Assembly (NCBI GenBank): GCA_003987725.1
Contig: RXJH01000008.1
Span: 1-64,000 of the forward strand
Direction: 5' to 3'
DNA from: Hyphomicrobium sp.
Lineage (GTDB): Bacteria; Pseudomonadota; Alphaproteobacteria; Rhizobiales; Hyphomicrobiaceae
DNA: 64,000 nt
Of the stretch, positions 10,768-18,786 are shown piece after piece. The notes below the pieces were generated by a model. It saw nothing but the letters and a program-made list of their open reading frames with translations, made no database searches and had not been told where the DNA came from. The position numbers and the translations under genes were made by a program. Position 1 is the first letter of the stretch. Each line of letters begins with the position of its first letter.

Positions 10768-11277
10768 CTAGAACCGCGAGCCGCGCGTGGTGACGAGGGC
10801 GCCCGTCAACGCATCGGCAAAATCGCGGCGCTCATCGTCCGTCAGGAATTGTCCGAACAGAACTTCCTTGCCTTGCGCCGCGAGACGCAATGACGTCCGC
10901 CCATCCGGCTGATCGATCGTGCAGCGAACCCTCGTCCAATAGGGGTTGAAATCGAACTCTTCCCGTTTGCCCGATGGATGCACGCGCGTCAGCTTCAGAA
11001 GCTCCGGCGACAGCGACACGGTTTCGTAAATCCGGCCTGAACGATAGTTGAGTTTGAACGCCCAGTAGATCAGCGCCACGTCGAGGCCGAAAAATCCGAA
11101 AACCGGCCAGGCTCCCATGAGGAAGAAGACCATTCCGATCACGAAGCTGACGAGGCTGATCAGCGACATCATGATCACGAAGCCGCTCGGCGGCAGTGAT
11201 CTGTGCGGATGAAGCACAAACTGCGCCGCGTTCTCCGCAGCGTTCGAGACTTGCTTTTCGGACCGATTGCCGATCAT
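10768..11277 (-). CDS. DUF2244 domain membrane protein
   Basis: A 169-residue protein with two adjacent membrane helices (about residues 32-75) and a C-terminal cytosolic beta-rich part. The segments VALIYWAFKLNYRSGRIYETVSLSPELL and FDFNPYWTRV fit DUF2244, a family common in alphaproteobacteria and of unknown function, in part adjacent to cytochrome oxidase or nth genes. Here its start is 85 bases from nth on the other strand, so the two genes probably share a bidirectional promoter region. Confidence 0.8.
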   Translation of the reverse strand: MIGNRSEKQVSNAAENAAQFVLHPHRSLPPSGFVIMMSLISLVSFVIGMVFFLMGAWPVFGFFGLDVALIYWAFKLNYRSGRIYETVSLSPELLKLTRVHPSGKREEFDFNPYWTRVRCTIDQPDGRTSLRLAAQGKEVLFGQFLTDDERRDFADALTGALVTTRGSRF

Positions 11278-11362
11278 TTCTCGTCGCCCCAGTCGAGGGG
11301 CCCCTGTCGCGGGATACTCGCGTGAATTTCAGTCCGCTGCGCGTCAACGAACCGGAGCCCTG

Positions 11363-12124
11363 ATGGCCAAAGCGTCCTTGAAGATAGTCCCGCCGAAGAT
11401 CCGAAGTTCCGTCGCAAAAGGCAAGGCCGGAAAATCACGCACTGCCGAGAGTAAGGCCCAGAAACCGAAGCGACAGCCGAAGCTGCTCGACAAGGCGCAA
11501 ATCCTCGAGGTTTTCCAGCGGTTTCAGGCGGCAAGCCCGGAACCTAAGGGCGAACTCGAGCACATTAATCCGTTTACGCTTCTTGTCGCCGTCGTCCTTT
11601 CGGCGCAGGCAACCGACGCCGGCGTCAACAAGGCGACGCGAGCGCTGTTCAAGGTTGCCGAGACACCAGAGAAGATGCTCGAACTCGGCGAGGACAAGCT
11701 CCGCGATTACATAAAGACGATCGGGCTATATCGGGCCAAGGCGAAGAACGTCATCGGATTATCGCAACGCCTTGTCGATGATTTCGGCGGGCATGTTCCA
11801 CCCGATCGCGACGCGCTCGAATCGTTGCCGGGCGTCGGCCGAAAGACCGCCAACGTCGTCATGAACATCGCGTTTCACCAGCCGACGATGGCCGTCGATA
11901 CGCACGTTTTTCGTGTCGCCAATCGCATCGGGCTTTCCCACGGTACGACGCCGCTCGCCGTCGAAGAGGATCTACTGCGCGTCGTCCCGGCGGAATATAT
12001 GATGCACGCGCACCACTGGCTGATCCTGCACGGCCGCTACGTGTGCAAAGCGCGCAAACCCGAATGCTGGCGCTGCATCATCAACGACCTCTGCCTCTGC
12101 CCCGACAAGACGCCTGCGCCTTGA
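11363..12124 (+). CDS. nth: Endonuclease III
   Basis: A DNA glycosylase/AP lyase that removes oxidised pyrimidines in base excision repair. It has 253 residues, including a basic N-terminal extension of about 45 residues. The helix-hairpin-helix LPGVGRKTANVV contains the catalytic Lys, and VDTHVFRVANR contains the catalytic Asp. The [4Fe-4S] loop C-x6-C-x2-C-x5-C is complete near the C-terminus (CKARKPECWRCIINDLC). ATG at 11363 is used; the frame open from 11267 overlaps the DUF2244 start and adds no family sequence. Confidence 0.96.
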   Translation: MAKASLKIVPPKIRSSVAKGKAGKSRTAESKAQKPKRQPKLLDKAQILEVFQRFQAASPEPKGELEHINPFTLLVAVVLSAQATDAGVNKATRALFKVAETPEKMLELGEDKLRDYIKTIGLYRAKAKNVIGLSQRLVDDFGGHVPPDRDALESLPGVGRKTANVVMNIAFHQPTMAVDTHVFRVANRIGLSHGTTPLAVEEDLLRVVPAEYMMHAHHWLILHGRYVCKARKPECWRCIINDLCLCPDKTPAP

Positions 12125-12144
12125 ACGTAAAACGCTCCCCACAA

Positions 12145-12233
12145 CGTCATCCCGGCGAAGGCCGGGATCCAGGTAAGTCTCAACAGACGTAATTCTGATG
12201 CTTGTCTGGGTGCCGACCTTCGTCGGCATGACG
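12145..12233. repeat. REP-like dispersed inverted repeat
   Basis: Left arm GTCATCCCGGCGAAGGCC continues to GGGATCCAG; the right arm reads CTGGGTGCCGACCTTCGTCG then GCATGAC. The arms are imperfect complements over 27 bases around a 35-base centre, and each arm can itself fold (CCCGGC-GAAG-GCCGGG). This type of GTCATCCC...GGATCCAG element is frequent between genes in many alphaproteobacteria. It fills the space between the ends of nth and hisF, which converge, and could act as a two-way terminator or mRNA stabiliser. Confidence 0.7.
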
Positions 12234-12255
12234 GAGGGGAATGGCTCAGCGCGTC

Positions 12256-13032
12256 TTACGGATCCAGCCGCATCGCGAGACCGGCCTTCGCCATATAGTC
12301 CTTCGCTTCCGGGATCGAATACGTGCCGAAGTGGAAGATCGACGCGGCGAGCACCGCGCTGGCATGCCCGTTCTGAACCCCGTCGACCAGATGCTGCAGC
12401 GTGCCAACGCCGCCCGACGCGATGACGGGAATTGTCACTGCGTCGGAAATGGCCCGTGTCAGTGCTACGTCGAAGCCCGCCTTCGTGCCGTCACGATCCA
12501 TGGACGTGAGAAGAATTTCGCCCGCCCCCAAGTCCGCGACTTCCCGCGCGTACGCGATCGCATCAAGCCCTGTCGGCTTCCGCCCGCCGTGCGTGAAGAT
12601 CTCCCAGCGCAGCGGCTCGCCATCGGCGGAAACCTTCTTCGCATCGATCGCGACGACGATGCACTGCGCACCGAATTTCTCGCTCGCTTCCTTGACGAAG
12701 GCGCGATTGGTAACGGCCGCCGTGTTGATCGAAACCTTGTCGGCGCCCGCTTCGAGAAGCTTGCGGATATCTTCGACAGTCCGCACGCCCCCACCGACCG
12801 TCAACGGCATGAAGCACCGGTTGGCTGTACGCTCAACGACGTCGAAAATGGTATCGCGGTTCTCGTGGCTCGCCGTGATGTCGAGAAAGCAAAGCTCGTC
12901 GGCGCCCGCGGCGTCATAGGCAGCTGCAACCTCGACCGGATCTCCGGCATCGACGAGATCGACGAAGTTGACGCCCTTGACGACCCGTCCATCCTTGACG
13001 TCGAGGCAGGGAATGATGCGGATTTTCAGCAT
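12256..13032 (-). CDS. hisF: Imidazole glycerol phosphate synthase, cyclase subunit
   Basis: The TIM-barrel subunit that takes ammonia from HisH and forms imidazole glycerol phosphate and AICAR in histidine synthesis. It has 258 residues. The catalytic Asp in [14 protein letters not shown] (residue 11) and the second Asp in VVAIDAKKV (near 130) are present, with the phosphate loops [10 protein letters not shown] and [12 protein letters not shown]. It is on the same strand as hisA but separated from it by prfC and two small genes. Its partner hisH is 5 kb away. Confidence 0.97.
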   Translation of the reverse strand: MLKIRIIPCLDVKDGRVVKGVNFVDLVDAGDPVEVAAAYDAAGADELCFLDITASHENRDTIFDVVERTANRCFMPLTVGGGVRTVEDIRKLLEAGADKVSINTAAVTNRAFVKEASEKFGAQCIVVAIDAKKVSADGEPLRWEIFTHGGRKPTGLDAIAYAREVADLGAGEILLTSMDRDGTKAGFDVALTRAISDAVTIPVIASGGVGTLQHLVDGVQNGHASAVLAASIFHFGTYSIPEAKDYMAKAGLAMRLDP

Positions 13033-13189
13033 GTTTGCAAAGTCAGCTTTCTGATGTCAGGCCCGGCAAGTATCACGGAGCCCAAGATGACGTCGAGAAT
13101 TTTAACCGAGCCGGACGGAACTTCAGAGTGATCTCGGCAGTTGATCTGTCACGCGCTCTTGTGCGCAAGCTTTCAAGGAACGGACATTA

Positions 13190-13501
13190 ATGGTCGACGA
13201 ATTCGCCCCCAAGAACCTTCGCGCCCGGCTCGACGCGGTGCAGGATCGCATTGCCCAGGCCCGGACCCAGCTCGAGGCCCACGGGATTATCGGCGACCAA
13301 ACCGACGCCCTGTCGAACTTCATCGATCAGCACGACGCGATCCGGGGCTCACTCGACACCGAAGGTACTGTGACAGAGATTCAGCACAGCAAGGCAACGG
13401 CGCAGACCGATGCCCTGGAAAAAGCCCTGACCGACTGGCTTTCAACCGTCGAAACGCGCTTCGCCGACCCGAAGCGCCGCGAACCGAATATCTCCATGTG
13501 A
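13190..13501 (+). CDS. Hypothetical protein, 103 residues, coiled-coil-like
   Basis: A soluble, charged protein starting MVDEFAPKNLRARLDAVQ that I do not recognise. Residues 8-35 have a heptad-like Leu/Ala pattern and could form a coiled coil. AAGGAACGGAC lies before the ATG. The gene is divergent from hisF (157 bases) and converges with prfC (24 bases), so it is an isolated unit. Nothing in the sequence indicates a function. Confidence 0.55.
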   Translation: MVDEFAPKNLRARLDAVQDRIAQARTQLEAHGIIGDQTDALSNFIDQHDAIRGSLDTEGTVTEIQHSKATAQTDALEKALTDWLSTVETRFADPKRREPNISM

Positions 13502-13525
13502 GCGGCGGAAGACGCTTCTAGGCCA

Positions 13526-15148
13526 TTAAGCGCCGCGCTCCCTGAGCGCGGCGAATTTCACGTCCGGAAACTTCTCGCTCTTGTACTTCAGCATCCAAGG
13601 GCTTTCGGCGAGGAACACCAGCGCCCCGTCGCGATCGGTCGCAAGCTCGCCCCGGTGCCCATCGACGAACTTCTGCAGCTTCGCGGGATCGTCCGCCGAA
13701 ATCCAGCGCGCCAATTCGTAAGGCGGCTGTTCGAGCGTCACCGGCACCCCGTACTCGGCGGCCACGCGCGACTGCAGCACTTCGAACTGCAGCTGCCCGA
13801 CGACGCCCAGAATCTGCCTGCCGCCGGCGATCGGCGTGAACACCTGCACGATGCCTTCTTCCGCCAAATCGTCGAGCGCGCGGTTGAGCTGCTTCGCCTT
13901 CATCGCATCCTGAATGACGACGCGGCGCAAAAGCTCCGGCGCGAAATTCGGAATGCCGGTGAACTTCAGGGCTTCCTTCTCCGACAGCGTGTCGCCGACG
14001 CGAAGCGTTCCGTGGTTCGGCACACCGATGATGTCGCCGGCCCACGCTTCGTCCGCCGTCTCGCGGCCCTGTCCGAAGAAGAACGTCGGCGACGACACCG
14101 TCATCGCTTTGTTTTCGCGCACGTGAATGAGCTTCATCCCGCGTTTGAAACGCCCTGAGCAAAGCCGCACGAACGCCATGCGATCCCGATGGTTCGGGTC
14201 CATGTTCGCCTGCACTTTGAAGACGAAGCCCGTCACCTGATCTTCGCCGGGCGCCACCGTCCGCTGCGTGGCCGCCCGCGGCAACGGCCCCGGCGCCCAT
14301 TGACCCAGGGCATCGAGCAACTGTTCGACGCCGAAATTCTTCAGCGCACTGCCAAAAAAGACCGGCGACAGATGCCCCTCGCGGAAAGCCGCGAGATCGA
14401 ACTGCGGCAGCACACCTTGCGCCAGCTCCACGCCCTCGATGGTCCGTTCCGCGATGCGCTCGTCGACGCCTTCGATCCGGCGCAATCCCTCGAACGTGTC
14501 GAGCGCCTGCGCATGTCCATACTGCGCGCCGCGTTCTGCGCTCTCCGGCAGCAGGATCTTGTTGCCGACGAGATCGAGAACGCCGCGGAAATCCGAACCC
14601 ATTCCGACCGGCCAACCCATCGGCACGAGATCGAGCGCCAGGTCCGACGCGATCTGATCGAGCAGCGTCAGCGGATCTTCGGCTTCGCGGTCAATCTTGT
14701 TGATGAACGTGATGATCGGGATGTCGCGCAACCGGCAAACTTCGAAAAGTTTGCGCGTCTGGCTTTCGATGCCCTTGGCTGCGTCCATCACCATCACGGC
14801 GGCGTCGACGGCCGAAAGCGTCCGGTACGTATCTTCGCTGAAGTCGGAGTGGCCCGGCGTGTCGAGCAGATTGTAGACGATGCCGTTACGCTCGAACGTC
14901 ATCACCGACGACGTGACCGAGATGCCGCGCTGCTGCTCGATCTGCATCCAGTCGGAGCGCGTGCGGCGGCGTTCGCCACGCGCCTTGACGGCGCCCGCCA
15001 TCTGGATCGCTCCCCCGAACAGAAGAAGCTTTTCCGTCAGCGTCGTCTTACCGGCGTCAGGATGCGAAATGATCGCGAACGTGCGCCGCCGCGCAATCTC
15101 GGGCGGCAGCTCGGCCTCGGTGAGCGAAGATTGGTCCATCAAGTTCAA
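13526..15148 (-). CDS. prfC: Peptide chain release factor 3
   Basis: A translational GTPase that recycles RF1/RF2 from the ribosome after termination. It has 540 residues. The G1 loop SHPDAGKTTLTEKLL, G3 DTPGHSDFSED and G4 NKIDRE are intact, and the RF3-specific segments RGERRRTRSDWMQIEQQRGIS and FFGSALKNFGVEQLLD are present. It follows the 74-residue gene by five bases and is the third gene of a probable hisA operon, so its expression may be tied to histidine synthesis. Confidence 0.97.
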   Translation of the reverse strand: MNLMDQSSLTEAELPPEIARRRTFAIISHPDAGKTTLTEKLLLFGGAIQMAGAVKARGERRRTRSDWMQIEQQRGISVTSSVMTFERNGIVYNLLDTPGHSDFSEDTYRTLSAVDAAVMVMDAAKGIESQTRKLFEVCRLRDIPIITFINKIDREAEDPLTLLDQIASDLALDLVPMGWPVGMGSDFRGVLDLVGNKILLPESAERGAQYGHAQALDTFEGLRRIEGVDERIAERTIEGVELAQGVLPQFDLAAFREGHLSPVFFGSALKNFGVEQLLDALGQWAPGPLPRAATQRTVAPGEDQVTGFVFKVQANMDPNHRDRMAFVRLCSGRFKRGMKLIHVRENKAMTVSSPTFFFGQGRETADEAWAGDIIGVPNHGTLRVGDTLSEKEALKFTGIPNFAPELLRRVVIQDAMKAKQLNRALDDLAEEGIVQVFTPIAGGRQILGVVGQLQFEVLQSRVAAEYGVPVTLEQPPYELARWISADDPAKLQKFVDGHRGELATDRDGALVFLAESPWMLKYKSEKFPDVKFAALRERGA

Positions 15149-15153
15149 GGATC

Positions 15154-15378
15154 TCAGCCTTCGACCAGCGAAACGTGGCTCGGCTCGAGCCAGATCTGGT
15201 GATATTCGGCGGGCTTTCCGAAAGCCTCACCGACGTGCAGCTCCACCAAGCCGTCGTCGAATTTGACGATCGGAAAGGTCTTGCCGACGCAGCCGCGGAA
15301 AAGCGTCACCAGCTGCTTGTTGTCCTTCGGCAGGTCGGCGGGCGTTCTGATAACGCGGACCTTGTCACCAATCTTCAT
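15154..15378 (-). CDS. Small conserved-type hypothetical protein, 74 residues
   Basis: [20 protein letters not shown] starts a small beta-rich protein resembling an SH3-like or KOW-like barrel: [27 protein letters not shown] and [13 protein letters not shown] would be strands. The function is not known to me. Its ATG overlaps the hisA stop codon (ATGA), which suggests translational coupling, and its stop is five bases from prfC. This places it firmly in the hisA-prfC transcript. Confidence 0.7.
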   Translation of the reverse strand: MKIGDKVRVIRTPADLPKDNKQLVTLFRGCVGKTFPIVKFDDGLVELHVGEAFGKPAEYHQIWLEPSHVSLVEG

Positions 15379-16103
15379 GCCGTCTCCAGAAGTTCAAGCG
15401 CCTCTTTGGGATCGAGACGGCCATCGTACAATGCACGTCCCGTGATCGCCCCTTCGAGCAGGCGGTATTCGGGTTTGATCAGCTCTTTGACGTCGGCGAT
15501 CGAAGCGAGACCGCCGGACGCGATCACCGGAATACGCGTCGCCTTTGCGAGCGCCACCGTCGCCGGCAGATTGAGGCCCTTCAGGACCCCGTCACGCTCG
15601 ATGTCGGTATAGATGATCGCGGCGACCCCCGCATCCTCGAACCGCTGCGCGAGATCGGCAGCCGTCAGCTCGGAGGTCTCAGCCCAGCCCTCGACGGCGA
15701 CTTTGCCGCCCTTCGCATCGATACCGACCGCGACCTGCCCCGGAAAGCGCTTCGCCGCTTCGCGAACGAGCGCCGGATCGCGAACCGCAACGGTGCCGAG
15801 AATAACCCGGCGGATGCCATTCTGAAGCCAGGCCTCGATCGTCGCCAGATCGCGGATGCCGCCGCCGAGCTGCGCCGGAATGCGGATCGCCTTCAAAATC
15901 GCCTCGACCGCCGCGCCGTTCACGGGCTTTCCTGCGAACGCGCCGTTGAGATCGACGATATGCAGGTACTTGAACCCCTGGCGCTCAAAACTGGCCGCCT
16001 GCGCGGCCGGATCGTCGTTGAACACGGTCGCGGCGTCCATCTCGCCGAGCTTCAGCCGGACGCACTGGCCGTCCTTGAGGTCGATTGCAGGGAATAGGAT
16101 CAA
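15375..16103 (-). CDS. hisA: ProFAR isomerase (HisA)
   Basis: 1-(5-phosphoribosyl)-5-[(5-phosphoribosylamino)methylideneamino]imidazole-4-carboxamide isomerase, a TIM barrel acting before HisF in histidine synthesis. It has 242 residues. The catalytic Asp in [18 protein letters not shown] (residue 8) and Asp in [10 protein letters not shown] (near 127) are visible, as are the phosphate loops [11 protein letters not shown] and [12 protein letters not shown]. It is the first gene of the hisA - 74-residue protein - prfC run and is divergent from a small unknown gene. Confidence 0.97.
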   Translation of the reverse strand: MILFPAIDLKDGQCVRLKLGEMDAATVFNDDPAAQAASFERQGFKYLHIVDLNGAFAGKPVNGAAVEAILKAIRIPAQLGGGIRDLATIEAWLQNGIRRVILGTVAVRDPALVREAAKRFPGQVAVGIDAKGGKVAVEGWAETSELTAADLAQRFEDAGVAAIIYTDIERDGVLKGLNLPATVALAKATRIPVIASGGLASIADVKELIKPEYRLLEGAITGRALYDGRLDPKEALELLETA

Positions 16104-16252
16104 CGGGTCTCGCTTGCCTCCGCGACGCCGAATAAGCGCGCACGGCCATAAGATTGCTATCTTGGGTTTCTATTTTTCCCGTGCGATCAATCGCGGATCG
16201 CGCCCGGCGTCAAGCTGGTCACGCGTCCGAGTTGGAAAACCGCAGTTTTGTC

Positions 16253-16567
16253 ATGGCCATTGCGTTCCTTAACGAGCCCCCGCCATCCGTCGCACGCCGT
16301 CCGCTGACCGAGGACGATGCGGTCGACATCTGGATCGCGCGCTGGCTTCGGATCCGCCCCGTGGACCTTCAGCGCCGCTATGCCTGCGACCCGCGCCGGC
16401 TCTACGAAATTTGGGAGGAGACGCACTTTCCCGGCAGCCGGAAGCGCGCGCTCGAAGAATTTCAAAGCCGCTTCCCGGGGCTCGAACCACGCTTTGATTC
16501 AGGCCCTCACCGGCGAATTCCTCTCGCGCCGCATCCCGATCAGCTGAACCTGTTTTCCAAGGTTTGA
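16253..16567 (+). CDS. Hypothetical protein, 104 residues
   Basis: MAIAFLNEPPPSVARRPLTEDDAVDIWIARWL... is an Arg/Pro-rich protein. The middle region DIWIARWLRIRPVDLQRRYACDPRRLYEIWEE could be a helix-turn-helix-like three-helix unit, and the C-terminal tail is Pro-rich. I do not recognise the family. ATG 16253 is chosen because the frame upstream to 16154 has no family-like sequence. It is divergent from hisA (150 bases) and converges with the 77-residue gene. Confidence 0.55.
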   Translation: MAIAFLNEPPPSVARRPLTEDDAVDIWIARWLRIRPVDLQRRYACDPRRLYEIWEETHFPGSRKRALEEFQSRFPGLEPRFDSGPHRRIPLAPHPDQLNLFSKV

Positions 16568-16584
16568 GGTCTTCCGCAACGAAG

Positions 16585-16818
16585 TCAAAAGTCGAAGAAC
16601 TTGCGGCGAAGCGCGTCTTCGTAATCCTTCTTGGCAGCTTTCACCTTGCTGCGAATATCGTCTTCAGCAAAGTGCGCTTGTTCCCATTTGTCGACGTCGG
16701 CAAGCGTCTGATTGATCGACACGAGCGCTTCTTCGTGCCTGATCGCCGCGATCCATTGCTCGACGGCGGCTTTGTAGGCGCTCTGCAGTTGCTCAAGGTC
16801 AGGAAGATCGTCGTCCAT
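16585..16818 (-). CDS. Small acidic hypothetical protein, 77 residues
   Basis: MDDDLPDLEQLQSAYKAAVEQW starts a very helical, charged protein with a likely coiled coil over most of its length (EALVSINQTLADVDKWEQAH... KVKAAKKDYEDALRRKFFDF). AGGTG lies before the ATG on the minus strand. It is divergent from the Cas2/SinR-like gene, with the 302-base region carrying LexA-type boxes between them, so it might share that control. No function can be read from the sequence. Confidence 0.6.
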   Translation of the reverse strand: MDDDLPDLEQLQSAYKAAVEQWIAAIRHEEALVSINQTLADVDKWEQAHFAEDDIRSKVKAAKKDYEDALRRKFFDF

Positions 16819-16891
16819 GGATCACCTCTGCGCGGCCATGAGCGGTTCTTTACCCTGGTGACATGAACCGCCGAAGACATGTCTGCGCCAG

Positions 16892-16913
16892 CGCAGAACA
16901 ACTCGGTTCTGCG
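16892..16913. promoter_or_regulatory. CGCAGAAC / GTTCTGCG dyad
   Basis: Perfect 8-base inverted arms with a 6-base centre (AACTCG). The core GAAC...GTTC uses the same half-site words as the two direct-repeat boxes further right, but in inverted order and with a different spacing. It lies 74 bases upstream of the 77-residue gene on the minus strand, so it could serve that gene. It may be an operator or a folded RNA; sequence alone does not decide. Confidence 0.4.
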
Positions 16914-16981
16914 ACAAAAACCGCCCGATTTTCTGCCAAAATCAGCGTGTTGCACGCGCAACAACGTTAAGTACTTCGCAA

Positions 16982-16996
16982 GAACATTTTTGGAAC
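16982..16996. promoter_or_regulatory. LexA-type box GAAC-N7-GAAC
   Basis: GAAC at 16982-16985 and GAAC at 16993-16996 are exactly seven bases apart with an AT-rich centre (ATTTTTG). Alphaproteobacterial LexA binds the direct repeat GAAC-N7-GAAC (equivalently GTTC-N7-GTTC). The box lies 125 bases before the Cas2/SinR-like start and 163 bases before the divergent 77-residue gene. A second box is 47 bases away. Confidence 0.55.
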
Positions 16997-17028
16997 AAAC
17001 GCTGGACAAAGCCCGTGAGTCGTGGCAT

Positions 17029-17043
17029 GTTCTGCCTATGTTC
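17029..17043. promoter_or_regulatory. Second LexA-type box GTTC-N7-GTTC
   Basis: GTTC at 17029-17032 and GTTC at 17040-17043 are separated by seven bases (TGCCTAT). This is the same alphaproteobacterial LexA direct repeat read from the other strand. It is followed by an inverted repeat GGCGCC...GGCGCC across 17047-17066. The Cas2/SinR-like ATG is 77 bases downstream, a usual distance for an operator. Confidence 0.55.
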
Positions 17044-17120
17044 ACGGGCGCCCTAAAACAGGCGCCTCCCCGGGTCAGAGTAGCGTGTTAGACCCTCCCC
17101 ACAACACCAGGAGAGCCCCC

Positions 17121-17489
17121 ATGCGCACCTACCTCATCTCTTACGATCTCGCCCAACCGAACCGCAACCAGCACGTCCTCGCGCAGGTGATTATGGGCCT
17201 CGGCGACAAGTGGGCGCGTCCGCTCTCCAACACCTGGTACGTGACGTCCGACCGCGAAGAGTTCGAACTCGAGACCGAGCTTCGCGAGCTTCTCGCGGAA
17301 GAGGACGGTCTGCTGATCCAGGCGACAAAGCGCGAGGCAGTGATGACCAACACGTCGCTCCGCTGGTTCCGTCAGCGCCGTCCGGGCCTCGACCTCGCAC
17401 CCGATGGCAACATCATCGCCTTCCCGCTGCCGGCAATCGCCGCCGCCGAGCCGATGGAGCCCGAGCTGCCGTTCGCCAAGGCAGGTTGA
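17121..17489 (+). CDS. Cas2/SinR-like small protein
   Basis: A 122-residue protein whose first 75 residues match the pattern of the 'SinR family' of Cas2-like ferredoxin-fold proteins: MRTYLISYDLAQPNRN (first strand, Asp in the Cas2 catalytic place), a helix with I..LGDKWARPLSNTWYV, and the closing strand EEDGLLIQATKR. The last 45 residues are an unrelated Pro/Ala-rich tail. Cas2-fold members include metal-dependent nucleases, VapD toxins and proteins of unknown role, and no activity can be assumed. AGGAGAG stands nine bases before the ATG. No cas1 gene or CRISPR repeat is nearby. Two LexA-type boxes upstream suggest damage-linked expression. Confidence 0.62.
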   Translation: MRTYLISYDLAQPNRNQHVLAQVIMGLGDKWARPLSNTWYVTSDREEFELETELRELLAEEDGLLIQATKREAVMTNTSLRWFRQRRPGLDLAPDGNIIAFPLPAIAAAEPMEPELPFAKAG

Positions 17490-17594
17490 TCGGCAAGCGA
17501 ACGAACGAATTCCGGTCTTTGGGCGGGGCGGGCCTCCTCCCCCCTCGCCGTTCCCAAACGGGGCTCGTCCCGTCCAAGGACCGATGCTGGAAGC

Positions 17595-17640
17595 CCGGGG
17601 ATCATGCACTCTATGCTCCCTCGCAGGTCGTGATCCCCGG
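17595..17640. repeat. Long-loop inverted repeat CCGGGGATCA / TGATCCCCGG
   Basis: Two perfect 10-base arms face each other across 26 bases in the 259-base gap between the two Cas2/SinR-like genes. The words resemble the GGGATCC cores of the three larger dispersed repeats in this window, so it may be a degenerate copy. There is no T-run after it, so it is a poor intrinsic terminator. Confidence 0.5.
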
Positions 17641-17748
17641 CTCCCTTATTTCACTGCCCTGCACGTCTCACGGCCAGTAATCCATTCAGTACCCCAGTTG
17701 CGTTCCTGCGTTTTCGCTTTCCCAGCCCCCCGCACCGGAATGCTCCCC

Positions 17749-18156
17749 ATGAAAACTTTCCTGCTCCATCACGCACCGACATCCGCCGACCAGGACACCT
17801 GGACGGTGACGTTCTCGCTCCCCTACATCGCGACCGAATACGCCCCCGCCGGCAACGGCGTCTGGTATGTCCGGACCTGGCTCGGGGCCGATCAGATCAA
17901 GCGGCGCCTCGCGATTCTGTTCGATCATCCCGACGAGCTTGGCGTGCATGAACTCGGCCGCGCCGATCGCGCCGCGACTGACCGCCTGAACTGGCTGCAG
18001 GGCCGCCTTGAAGACGATGAACCCGATGGATCCTGGCACATGCCGCGGAGCGTCCTCTCGACGCTGAACTCCGCCATCGACATGCTGACGGGCGCAGCCC
18101 TCTCAGCGAGGGTCGCAGTTACGGCTTCCAGCCGAGAAAATTCGCAATCAGCTTGA
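17749..18156 (+). CDS. Hypothetical protein, diverged paralogue of the Cas2/SinR-like gene
   Basis: A 135-residue protein (MKTFLLHHAPTSADQD...). Residues 37-70, NGVWYVRTWLGADQIKRRL then AILFDHPDELGVHELGR, line up with NTWYVTSDREEFELETELR then ELLAEEDGLLIQATKR of the upstream protein, and both begin Met-basic-Thr-aromatic-Leu. The Asp of the first strand is not kept (HHAP instead of SYDL), so it is probably not a nuclease even if the neighbour is. ATG 17749 is used; the frame runs open from 17404. Its last 38 bases overlap the end of hisH on the other strand. Confidence 0.55.
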   Translation: MKTFLLHHAPTSADQDTWTVTFSLPYIATEYAPAGNGVWYVRTWLGADQIKRRLAILFDHPDELGVHELGRADRAATDRLNWLQGRLEDDEPDGSWHMPRSVLSTLNSAIDMLTGAALSARVAVTASSRENSQSA

Positions 18157-18772
18157 GGCCGAGCTTCTGGCTCTTCTCAGGGTGAAATTGCGTACCGGCG
18201 ATATTGCCGTCCGCCACGAGCGCCGTAATCGCGCCGCCGTAGTCCGTCTCGGCGACGACGACGCGGCGCTCTTTTGGCACCATCGCGAACGAATGCACGA
18301 AGTAGGCGTGCCAGCCGTCTGGCCCCGTCCGAATTCCATCGAGCAGCGCGTGCGGCGTCACGACGTTGAGCGTATTCCAGCCCATGTGCGGGATTTTGAG
18401 AGCCGGATCCTTGGGCTCGATGGCCCGCACCTCGCCCTTGATCCAGCCGAGCCCTGGCGTCTCGACGAACTCGAGGCCGCGCTCGCTCAAAAGCTGCATG
18501 CCGACGCAAATGCCGAGAAACGGCCGGCCCTTTTGCCGAACGGCTTCCTCAAGCGCTGCGATCAGACCCGGAACCCGCTCGAGACCGGCCTTGCAGTCGC
18601 CGTAGGCGCCGACGCCCGGCAGCACGATGCGATCGGCCGCGAGCACGTCTTCGGGCCGCGGGCTGACGATGATTTTTGACGGATTGGAGCTGCCGCGAGC
18701 CGCGCTCTCGAAGGCTTTCGCGGCCGAATGAAGATTTCCCGACCCGTAATCGATAATGACGACGTTCTGCAT
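18119..18772 (-). CDS. hisH: Imidazole glycerol phosphate synthase, glutaminase subunit
   Basis: The class I amidotransferase subunit that hydrolyses glutamine and channels ammonia to HisF. It has 217 residues. The nucleophile Cys is in FLGICVGMQLL (near residue 90) and the His-Glu pair is in TQFHPEKSQ near the C-terminus; the start MQNVVIIDYGSGNLHSAAKA is typical. It is transcribed with the DUF2628 gene (15 bases upstream) and hisB. Its 3' end overlaps the end of the facing small gene. Confidence 0.97.
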   Translation of the reverse strand: MQNVVIIDYGSGNLHSAAKAFESAARGSSNPSKIIVSPRPEDVLAADRIVLPGVGAYGDCKAGLERVPGLIAALEEAVRQKGRPFLGICVGMQLLSERGLEFVETPGLGWIKGEVRAIEPKDPALKIPHMGWNTLNVVTPHALLDGIRTGPDGWHAYFVHSFAMVPKERRVVVAETDYGGAITALVADGNIAGTQFHPEKSQKLGLKLIANFLGWKP

Positions 18773-18786
18773 CAGGGCTTAGAGCC

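Larger units (their letters stand above)
16819..17120. other. 302-base divergent intergenic region
   Basis: This gap between two divergently transcribed small genes has no credible reading frame. It is less G+C-rich than its surroundings and holds three GAAC/GTTC-based operator candidates, listed separately. A weak -35 candidate TTGCAC lies near 16948, but no convincing -10 is at the right distance. The region ends with AGGAGAG, the ribosome binding site of the Cas2/SinR-like gene. Confidence 0.5.

Noticed and set aside
16819-18118. A CRISPR array near the Cas2-like gene
   Set aside because: No regularly spaced direct repeats are present and there is no cas1 or effector gene within the window.
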